Source: DATGIQ01 sp035295665 (GTDB lineage Bacteria > Planctomycetota > Planctomycetia > Gemmatales > Gemmataceae). Taken from it: a DNA stretch of 21,704 nt. Numbering within the stretch: the stretch's first letter is position 1; every line of letters starts with the position of its first letter. The DNA lies in NCBI GenBank assembly GCA_035295665.1, contig DATGIQ010000398.1, forward strand, positions 1 through 21,704, given 5' to 3'. Below the pieces are notes generated by a model, which ran no database searches, was not told the DNA's origin, and saw only the letters and a list, made by a program, of their open reading frames with translations. Below, piece after piece: positions 1 through 6,268 of this stretch. Both the position numbers and the translations under genes were made by a program.

Positions 1-2374
1 CAATGGTCAGGGGAATCGGGTTTTCCGCCGCCGCGGCCAGGCTGATCTGGAGTTGATACGCCACTGTGGACGCCGTGCTCGGATCCCATCCGCCTACACC
101 CATCACATACGTTCCGGCATCGAGGGTCACACGAACGCCGCCGCCCGTCCCTTGCGAGAGAGTCGGTACCGAGTTGCCGGAAGCATCGGTAAAGGTCGGG
201 AGTGTCCCGTTGGGCAGACCCGTGCCGCTGAGGCTCACGATGTAATCCCGGCTTTGCAGCACCTGGAAGCGATAATAATCTGCGCTGTCGGCGTAGGTTG
301 TCCCCGGATCGAGCGACGGATCCCGCGTGATGGTCACGCCACTTTGCAGCTCATGCGGAAAGAGCACGCCCAGGTCTTGAGGCTGATTGACGCTGTCGTT
401 GGGCTCCTGATCGTACCATTGGAGGGGATTGCCATTCGAACCGCGCGTCGGGCCCTGAACGCTGAAATGGACCACGTAGTCGCCGCTCGGATCGTTCCCG
501 GCGAGGGGATTGCCGGCCAAATCGGTCAGGCCATACGGGCCTGAATTGGAAAGATGGAGTTGGTACGTGCCGTTGGGCAAGCCGTCCAGCAGCTGGAAGT
601 GGGCCTGCTGTGTCGAGCCATCATAGGAGATTAAGCGTGGATAATACTTCGTTCCATCCGAGCCCTGAAGGTACACGGCATCCAGGTTGTTCTGCCCGGT
701 CTGTTGGGATTCGAAATACGCGGCCTGCTGGAGATTGATCGGTTCGCTGAACTGGACCAGGAGGTCGGTCGGCGGAGCGGTGAGCGCGTCGCCCTCTTGC
801 GGGGTCGTTGTGATAACTTGCGGCGGCGTATTATCGGAATGAACATGCAAATTGAGGAGATAAGGTCCGGTCGTGAAGCCAGCCTGGCCACTATGGGAGA
901 TGGTTGGATCAAAGACGCCGTTGGTCCCGGGTGCAGGCCCGGCGATGGGGTCGGACACATTGCCCATGCCGGAGACGGCGAGATAGTAATCTCCCTGTGT
1001 CAACCCCGCATACAGGACTGGGTCGTTGAACAGGGGCACCTGGCCATTCGTCGCCGCCGTGCCATTCATGGTGCCGGCATTGGAGGCCTGGAGCGTCAAT
1101 TGACCATTCCCATCCGCCCGGAAGAGGCTGAGCGCCGGGAAGAGGGGCGAACCAATGCGTCCGGCAAAGACCTCGGCGATGAAAGCGTGTTGGCCAGACT
1201 CGTTGATCTGGAAATGGTACAAGTTGACATCGGCGGGATCGAAAGCGATGGGATCGGAAGAGTCGTCGCCGATGGCTCCGCTGATCTGACGGAGCGGCAG
1301 GTTCGAGATATCACCGAGCTGGTGCGCGGTGGCCGGCGTGTCATCGGCGGCACTGCTGCCCGCGGCGTTGCCCTCGTTGCTCAGGACATGGAACGTGTAA
1401 GAAAAATCGGCACCGGTGGAATTGTCGCTGGTGGCTCCCAGGGCATTGCCGCTCTGATCGGTCAGGACCTGGGAGTTCGCCATGCTATTTCCGGCCAGGA
1501 CGACCTTGTAGTAGCTGGGCGTCAAGGGGGCCGCCGGTGCAATGAGCAGCTTTGTCCCCGCCGGGTTGAGCGAAGCATTGGCCAGCGCCACCACCTGATC
1601 TGTGCCATCGCCAAAGGTGCCGGTGGCGTTGCTGAGGAGCTGGACCGTGGTACCGGCGGAAACTGTTTGGGCGTTCAGCGGTTCGCTCATATCGATTCGA
1701 ATCAGGAACGGCGAACGATCGAGCGCTGCTCCCGGCTGCGGATCCGAAGTCAACACCGCCGGGCCATCGTTGGGGCCAAGCCCGAGATCGGCCGCGGTAA
1801 GGAGCAATCCGTAATCGCCCGTTGCGCCGACGCCGCCGCTGCCGGCCAGGAACGGATAAATGTAATGGTTTCCCGAGCCGCTGACGGCGACGTAGTAGGT
1901 ACCGGCGGCCAAACGCTGGTCGATCCGGGCCCCCCCCGCAAGGTCGGCGCTATCGGACTGGTCAATGAGGTTATACCCGAGTGGATCATAGGGATCGTTG
2001 GGATCGTTCGGATCGCTGCCATACAAGCTGAGTGTCGTGATCGACGGAGCGCCGGCCTGGCTGGGGGGCGAAGACAGCGTGACGTTGGCAGCCCGGTCCA
2101 GTTGAAAACTGTACCAGTCCACGTCAGCCGGGCCCGCGGCCCCGTCGCCGATCGTGCCCACGGCTTCGGCCCGCGGCGCCACGCTCAGGTCGCCCAGACT
2201 CTGTGCTTGGTCCAGCGTATCGTCTGGTTCCGTTGCGGGCATGGGGTTCAGGAACCCAGGCCAGGAGGTAACCGAGGGCAAGCAGCGCGTTTCCAGTGTC
2301 TCGACGTGTAATCGGACGGCCGCGCGAAGGTAAGGACGACGAGAATACCGAAGCCTTTGAACAGGGACGGGCAT
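1..2374 (-). CDS. Large modular planctomycete surface protein, N-terminal part (PPC-like and Ig-like modules), runs off the left edge
   Basis: The frame is open from an ATG at 2374 to the window edge (791 codons, no stop), and the 3' end is missing. A purine-rich GAGGTGG lies about 7 bases upstream of the start. The N-terminus is basic (residues 7-21) and is followed by LETRCLPS at 27-34, the motif found near the N-terminus of many planctomycete exported proteins. The rest alternates two module types. PPC-like beta-sandwiches open with acidic EPDDTLDQAQSLG-type segments near residues 49, 342 and 652. Ig-like (Big_5-type) modules begin near 207 and 513, the second with 'TTPQEGDALTAP' and 'VQFSEPIN'. 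A DPNDPNDPYDP stretch lies near residue 125. No catalytic motif is visible. The likely role is a cell-surface or extracellular structural or adhesive protein; that role is inference. It is transcribed divergently from the riboswitch/metalloprotease unit. Confidence 0.88.
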   Translation of the reverse strand, partial: MPVPVQRLRYSRRPYLRAAVRLHVETLETRCLPSVTSWPGFLNPMPATEPDDTLDQAQSLGDLSVAPRAEAVGTIGDGAAGPADVDWYSFQLDRAANVTLSSPPSQAGAPSITTLSLYGSDPNDPNDPYDPLGYNLIDQSDSADLAGGARIDQRLAAGTYYVAVSGSGNHYIYPFLAGSGGVGATGDYGLLLTAADLGLGPNDGPAVLTSDPQPGAALDRSPFLIRIDMSEPLNAQTVSAGTTVQLLSNATGTFGDGTDQVVALANASLNPAGTKLLIAPAAPLTPSYYKVVLAGNSMANSQVLTDQSGNALGATSDNSTGADFSYTFHVLSNEGNAAGSSAADDTPATAHQLGDISNLPLRQISGAIGDDSSDPIAFDPADVNLYHFQINESGQHAFIAEVFAGRIGSPLFPALSLFRADGNGQLTLQASNAGTMNGTAATNGQVPLFNDPVLYAGLTQGDYYLAVSGMGNVSDPIAGPAPGTNGVFDPTISHSGQAGFTTGPYLLNLHVHSDNTPPQVITTTPQEGDALTAPPTDLLVQFSEPINLQQAAYFESQQTGQNNLDAVYLQGSDGTKYYPRLISYDGSTQQAHFQLLDGLPNGTYQLHLSNSGPYGLTDLAGNPLAGNDPSGDYVVHFSVQGPTRGSNGNPLQWYDQEPNDSVNQPQDLGVLFPHELQSGVTITRDPSLDPGTTYADSADYYRFQVLQSRDYIVSLSGTGLPNGTLPTFTDASGNSVPTLSQGTGGGVRVTLDAGTYVMGVGGWDPSTASTVAYQLQISLAAAAENPIPLTI

Positions 2375-2400
2375 GAGACTACCACCTCTTCTCTGACCGC

Positions 2401-2422
2401 CATGACGATCCGGTTCGTCATG
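2401..2422. promoter_or_regulatory. Perfect palindrome upstream of the surface protein start
   Basis: CATGACGA at 2401-2408 and TCGTCATG at 2415-2422 form a perfect 8-bp inverted repeat with a 6-base spacer. It lies 27 bases upstream of the ATG at 2374, where either an operator or a 5' leader hairpin would be expected. Its function is inferred from position only. Confidence 0.35.
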
Positions 2423-2915
2423 GCATCGCCGGCGGTGCAGCAGGGAACACTGCCGTATGCCGGCTGGGTTGGGATGCCGGTGCGGTGGGTAGGCCGACGG
2501 CCAGCCCGCACCTGGTTTCTAGAGGGGATAACCATCCTTGTCTTGCACATTGGCCGAAGCCATTCTCCAGCCGGTCATTGGTCCTGTTCCGAGACCACGG
2601 CAGCGCTCCTTGTGCCGTACAGCCGAGCTGGACTCTTCTAAACCTAGCACGCATTTTGCCAACAGGGGAGGCTGACGCCAGCAACTTTTTGCGCAGGTGG
2701 GATCCTCATGTGGGGATTTTGGGGATGAAGGAATGGAACGCGCAGCAACACGGATTCAGTGGATGATCCCGGATTCGCTCCGCAAAATCGGCGTTCCTCC
2801 GCATTCTGTTGAGCCATCCATAAGGACATCGAAATGGTGACGGGCGGCGATCTTGCTTCCCCGATTTGACGCCGCAGCGCACATGACCTAGGTTTTGGCA
2901 GACGGTGAGGGATGC

Positions 2916-2950
2916 TCGCGGCACTGGAAGAATTCCTTCCAGTGCCGTGA
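2916..2950. repeat. Strong inverted repeat just upstream of the riboswitch
   Basis: CGGCACTGGAAG (2919-2930) and CTTCCAGTGCCG (2936-2947) are perfect 12-bp arms around the 5-base spacer AATTC. Pairing extends to 15 bp (2916-2930 with 2936-2950) through one G-T wobble. No T-run follows on either strand, so it does not look like a standard terminator. Because it ends 19 bases before the aptamer, it may be an operator for a dimeric regulator or a protective 5' hairpin of the leader RNA. Confidence 0.6.
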
Positions 2951-2968
2951 AAGAGGCCGTCGATGGCC

Positions 2969-3061
2969 TCACCATCTTCGATAAGGGCAAACCCGTCGCG
3001 AGGCGGGGACGCAAAGCCATGGGCCCCACGTGGGTCGCCAGGTTGCCGAAAAGATGAGTGG
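2969..3061 (+). ncRNA. Class I cyclic-di-GMP riboswitch (GEMM aptamer)
   Basis: The aptamer core matches the GEMM-I pattern: GGGCAAACCC at 2985-2994, GGGACGCAAAGCC at 3006-3018 and GGTTGCCG at 3041-3048, all in the right order and spacing. The helices can be drawn by eye. P1 pairs 2969-2978 with 3051-3061, with one bulged A at 3057. A 6-bp stem (2992-2997 with 3002-3007) is capped by a GCGA (GNRA) tetraloop at 2998-3001. A further arm pairs 3020-3022 with 3038-3040 and 3025-3027 with 3032-3034. The usual 11-base receptor for a GAAA loop is not obvious, consistent with the loop being GCGA. Members of this family bind c-di-GMP; a minority bind cGAMP, and I did not assign the discriminating base. 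The next gene downstream on this strand is the exported metalloprotease. Confidence 0.9.
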
Positions 3062-3311
3062 TTTCCCAGGTGTGATGGGACCCTTACTCGTCTCGCGGCG
3101 CGCACGGGTCCTGTACCACCATGCGGTTTCAGCAACGAGAGGACCTATGCGTAAGCCCGAACCAGTCATTGTTCCTGCCAGAATGCTTGCTCCATTCTGC
3201 GGATCGAACCCGTCATCTCCCCTCGACACCGCCGTGTCCGTTAGCCTGATAGAGCGTGAGCACGATTGAGGTTTCCCGTCCTGGAAACCGTTTCCTCGGG
3301 TGGAGGAATGC

Positions 3312-3351
3312 GTTGTCGTCCTTCGGGGGCTCCCTGAGCCGGGACGACAAC
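3312..3351 (+). other. Long stem-loop in the metalloprotease leader
   Basis: GTTGTCGTCC (3312-3321) pairs perfectly with GGACGACAAC (3342-3351). An inner stem, GGCTC (3328-3332) with GAGCC (3336-3340), has a 3-base loop. The structure ends 36 bases before the AGGAGG ribosome binding site. It could control translation, stabilise the message or attenuate transcription; no T-run follows it. Confidence 0.55.
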
Positions 3352-3387
3352 AGTGGGTTTCACAACCTTGGTCGTTTGCTTTGCAGC

Positions 3388-3393
3388 AGGAGG
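3388..3393 (+). promoter_or_regulatory. Ribosome binding site that decides a TTG start
   Basis: AGGAGG, followed by TGGGCC, sits 6 bases before TTG at 3400. This is the best Shine-Dalgarno match upstream of this gene. It supports TTG 3400 over the in-frame GTG at 3256, which lies in the structured leader, and over ATG 3466, whose purine tract is directly adjacent. Confidence 0.7.
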
Positions 3394-3399
3394 TGGGCC

Positions 3400-6186
3400 T
3401 TGCTCACCAAGTATCTTCGGTGGCTCCAGCGTATTGTTCGTCACTCGGATCGTCCGGCGAAGGGAATGAATCTTCGCGTTGTCGGCTTCCGTCCCCGGAT
3501 TGAAGACTTGGAAGAACGAACTTTGCTGGCCAGCAGCTTGCTGCTGTCCGGCTTTCCTACCGCCACGACTGCGGGAGCGGTTGGGAATTTGACCGTGACG
3601 GCCCAACAGTCCGATGGGACGACCGACACGGCCTATGGCGGCACGATCTCTTTCTCGAGCAGCGATGTCCAGGCGGGACTCCCAGCCAACTACACGTTCG
3701 TCGCTGCCGACCAAGGCGTGCATACATTTAATGTGGCCTTAGATACAGCCGGCACCCAGTCGCTGACTGCCACCGACACGGGCTCCACGAGCATCACCGG
3801 TACGGAAAGCAGCATCGCCGTCAGTCCGGCAACCGTCAGTAGCTTGGCCGTGTCCGGCTTGGCTTCGCCCAGTACCGCCGGGTCGGCGGGCACCGTGAAT
3901 GTGACCGCCAAGGACGCCTACGGCAACGTCGCCACCGGTTATACCGGGACGGTTCACTTTAGCACCAGTGATGCCCGGGCGGGGCTGCCCTCCGACTACA
4001 CCTTCACGGCCGCGGATGCCGGCATCCATAGCTTCAGCGTCACGCTCAAGACTGCCGGCAGCCAATCGGTGACCGCCACCGACACCCATACGGGTTCCCT
4101 CAGCGGCAACCAAAGCGACATCACCGTGAATCCGGCTGCCGCTAGCAGCTTCGTCGTGTCGGGCTTCGCTTCATCGATCACGGCGGGCACGGCCGGCACC
4201 GTTACTGTCACGGCCCAGGATGCCTATGGCAACGTCGCCACCGGCTACAGCGGTACGGTTCAAGTGACCAGTAGTGATTCCCAGGCCGGGCTGCCGGCCA
4301 GTTACACGTTTGTGGCCGCCGACGCAGGCGTGCACAGTTTTAGTGCGACACTGAAGACAGCTGGCACGCAAGCGCTGAGCGCCACGGATACGGCAAGCAC
4401 TTCCATCACCGGCAGCGAAAGTGGGATAGCCGTCAATCCAGCTTCCGCCACGAGCCTGGTTCTGTCGGGCTTCCCGACCGCCGTTACCGCTTCCGTGACC
4501 AACACGGTAACGATCACGGCAGCGGATCCCTACGGCAACACCGCCACCGGCTACCTCGGTACAGTCCACTTTAGCAGCAGTGATGCACAAGCTACACTGC
4601 CGGCCAACTACACATTCAACACGGCCGATGCGGGCGTGCATGTTTTCAGTGCCACGCTGGCTACGACCGGTACAGAATCGTTGACCGTCACCGACACGTC
4701 GACCAACAGTGTCACCGGCACCCAGAGTTCCATTACGGTCCGGGCCTCTGGCAGTAATGCTTGGCCGCATCCGCAGGTGGTGACCATTAGCTTTGTTCCC
4801 GACGGGACCGTCATGAACTCCGGAGGGACCAAGAGCAACCTGTTCAGCACCTTTAACAACAAATGGACCACGTCCAAATGGGAAAACGCGATCTTGACCG
4901 CAGCCCAAACTTGGGCGCAGCAGGCCAACATCAACTTTCAGGTGGTCAGCGATAATGGTACCACGTCGGGCCAGGGCTCCTACCAGCAGGGCGATTCCGG
5001 GATGGGTGACATCCGGATTGGCGGTTACAGCTTCGGCAATAGCTATCTGGCCTGCACCTATGCCCCGCCGCCAGCCAATAACTTTTCCATCGCCGGCGAT
5101 ATCAATTTCAACACGGGCCAGAGCATCAACATGGGCACGACCTATGATCTGCAAACGATTGCTCTGCATGAGTTCGGCCATGCCCTCGGTCTGGGCCATG
5201 CCAGCCTATCGACCGCAGTGATGTATGCCTACTACACCGGGCTCAAGACAAACTTGAGCAGCACCGACATCACCAATATCCAAGCCAACTATGGTTCCCG
5301 CTTGGCCGATGCCTATAACAGCAATCCCCAAACCGCCAACACCAGCTTCTCCACAGCGGCATCCCTCAACACGCTGATCAGCCAGTCCAATCTAACGGCC
5401 GTGGTCAACAACCTGAGCATCAACAGCGCCAGCCAGGCGGAATACTTCACCTTTACCGCTCCGTGGGGCACCAGTAGCAACCTGACCGTGACCGCCCAGA
5501 GTACGGGCCTGAGCATGTTTACTCCGTCGTTGACGGTCTATGCCGCCAACCAGAGCACCGTGCTAGGATCGGCCTCCAGCGCGGTCAAGTATAACGGCGT
5601 GACCGTGTCCACCACGATCAACAATGTTACGTTCGGTGAACAGTTCTACATCAAAGTTACCGGCGTAGATAGCTCGGCCTTCAGCACGGGAGCATTTGCT
5701 CTGACCTTGAACTTCGGCACCGGCTCTGGGCCTACGGTAAAGTTACCGAACACGCAGACTGCCAACGGCTCTCCGCTGACCGGAGGGGGTGGTCTTAATC
5801 TGGAAGGACTGACGGGTGGTCTCAAACTCCTAACTTCGAGCATCCTTGCGACGCCACCAGTGACTGACTACCTATCGCCCTCGACCGACATTGTTCCGCC
5901 TTGCTGTCTGCCACACGGGGCCGGCTGCGGTTGTCCAGCGTGTCGGACGGCGGCCATGGGCGGTGCGGCTGCATTTGACTCGGCCGCCCGCCAACAGAAA
6001 GATCAAAGCGAGATCCTTTGGATCAAACAGGCCGAACAGAACAACGCCGTTTCTCCAACAGAGGGCTGGAATGGACTAGCCCACCAGAATGCCACGGGAT
6101 CAGAATCCAACGCCGATGGCGGCTTGTTATTCTGGCGCGACCTCGCCAATGCCTGGTTTGGCCAGGAGGTCTCATCGGAGGGATAG
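3400..6186 (+). CDS. Exported matrixin-type (M10) zinc metalloprotease with four Ig-like repeats
   Basis: The product is 928 residues from TTG 3400, with AGGAGG 6 bases upstream; the frame stays open back to GTG 3256. A short basic N-terminus leads to LEERTLLA near residues 37-44, the planctomycete extracellular-protein motif. Four bacterial Ig-like repeats of exactly 102 residues follow (about residues 45-452). The protease domain spans about 455-640 and contains HEFGHALGLGH at 590-600 (zinc ligands H590, H594, H600; base E591) and a Met-turn at M608 in 'AVMYAYY', so the catalytic set is complete. A PPC-like beta domain follows (about 645-780), then a cysteine-rich tail with C835, C836, C843, C845 and C848. 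The likely role is an extracellular or surface-bound endopeptidase with adhesive repeats; the substrate is unknown. A c-di-GMP riboswitch precedes it, and a histidine kinase follows after 82 bases. Confidence 0.88.
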   Translation: MLTKYLRWLQRIVRHSDRPAKGMNLRVVGFRPRIEDLEERTLLASSLLLSGFPTATTAGAVGNLTVTAQQSDGTTDTAYGGTISFSSSDVQAGLPANYTFVAADQGVHTFNVALDTAGTQSLTATDTGSTSITGTESSIAVSPATVSSLAVSGLASPSTAGSAGTVNVTAKDAYGNVATGYTGTVHFSTSDARAGLPSDYTFTAADAGIHSFSVTLKTAGSQSVTATDTHTGSLSGNQSDITVNPAAASSFVVSGFASSITAGTAGTVTVTAQDAYGNVATGYSGTVQVTSSDSQAGLPASYTFVAADAGVHSFSATLKTAGTQALSATDTASTSITGSESGIAVNPASATSLVLSGFPTAVTASVTNTVTITAADPYGNTATGYLGTVHFSSSDAQATLPANYTFNTADAGVHVFSATLATTGTESLTVTDTSTNSVTGTQSSITVRASGSNAWPHPQVVTISFVPDGTVMNSGGTKSNLFSTFNNKWTTSKWENAILTAAQTWAQQANINFQVVSDNGTTSGQGSYQQGDSGMGDIRIGGYSFGNSYLACTYAPPPANNFSIAGDINFNTGQSINMGTTYDLQTIALHEFGHALGLGHASLSTAVMYAYYTGLKTNLSSTDITNIQANYGSRLADAYNSNPQTANTSFSTAASLNTLISQSNLTAVVNNLSINSASQAEYFTFTAPWGTSSNLTVTAQSTGLSMFTPSLTVYAANQSTVLGSASSAVKYNGVTVSTTINNVTFGEQFYIKVTGVDSSAFSTGAFALTLNFGTGSGPTVKLPNTQTANGSPLTGGGGLNLEGLTGGLKLLTSSILATPPVTDYLSPSTDIVPPCCLPHGAGCGCPACRTAAMGGAAAFDSAARQQKDQSEILWIKQAEQNNAVSPTEGWNGLAHQNATGSESNADGGLLFWRDLANAWFGQEVSSEG
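3532..4755 (+). repeat. Four tandem 306-bp repeats encoding Ig-like modules
   Basis: Repeat units begin at 3532, 3838, 4144 and 4450, each exactly 306 bp (102 codons) apart, and the array ends at about 4755. All share a 'SGF/SGL' opening, 'AYGNVATGY' or similar, 'LPANYTF' or similar, 'AADAGVHSFSATL' or similar and a closing 'ITVNPA'-like segment. The units have diverged in sequence, but the length is strictly conserved, pointing to old duplication under structural constraint. Confidence 0.92.
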
Positions 6187-6268
6187 CCTCTGACCGTGGG
6201 CTGGGCACACGGTGCCACGGCTGCCGAGCCTGGCCTGGGAAAGCGGATCAGAGTTTGGAGTGGATAGG

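Larger units (their letters stand above)
2375..2968. other. Non-coding interval between divergent genes
   Basis: This stretch separates the minus-strand surface protein from the plus-strand riboswitch. The short open frames in it, on both strands, have no ribosome binding site and no recognisable protein features. It must hold the promoters of both divergent units, but I could not identify convincing -35/-10 pairs. Two palindromes stand out and are listed separately. Nothing else was recognised. Confidence 0.6.
3062..3399 (+). promoter_or_regulatory. Structured leader between riboswitch and metalloprotease (probable expression platform)
   Basis: This is about 340 bases of leader. The 3' strand of P1 (GTGGT, 3058-3062) can also pair with ACCAC at 3115-3119, and GGACCC (3078-3083) can pair with GGGTCC (3106-3111) in the same alternative fold. 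A competing small hairpin, TCCCA (3064-3068) with TGGGA (3076-3080), overlaps the second helix. Such mutually exclusive helices are what an expression platform needs. A large hairpin at 3312-3351 and a strong ribosome binding site at 3388-3393 complete the leader. No clear U-tract terminator was seen, so the mechanism is unresolved. Confidence 0.5.

Noticed and set aside
53..544. Plus-strand open frame of 163 codons at the left edge
   Set aside because: Same antisense shadow of the minus-strand surface protein as above.
704..2311. Long plus-strand open frame (535 codons)
   Set aside because: It lies exactly antisense, codon for codon, to the minus-strand surface protein, whose translation has clear modular beta-sandwich repeats. 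The plus-strand product has no coherent features and no ribosome binding site.
2644..3135. Minus-strand open frames across the riboswitch region
   Set aside because: The plus-strand RNA motif explains the conservation-like pattern, and the frames show no start signals or protein features.
3147..3269. 40-codon open frame with GAGAGG upstream, inside the riboswitch leader
   Set aside because: It could be a leader peptide, but its start and stop show no other support, it overlaps the alternative GTG of the protease frame and it has no recognisable sequence. Not enough to call it a gene.
3532..4755. CRISPR or satellite-like array
   Set aside because: The 306-bp periodicity is in-frame coding repetition without spacers; no CRISPR repeats were seen anywhere in the window.
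4171..5199. Minus-strand open frame of 342 codons inside the metalloprotease
   Set aside because: It is antisense to the Ig-like repeats and catalytic domain; the repeats on the plus strand explain its length.
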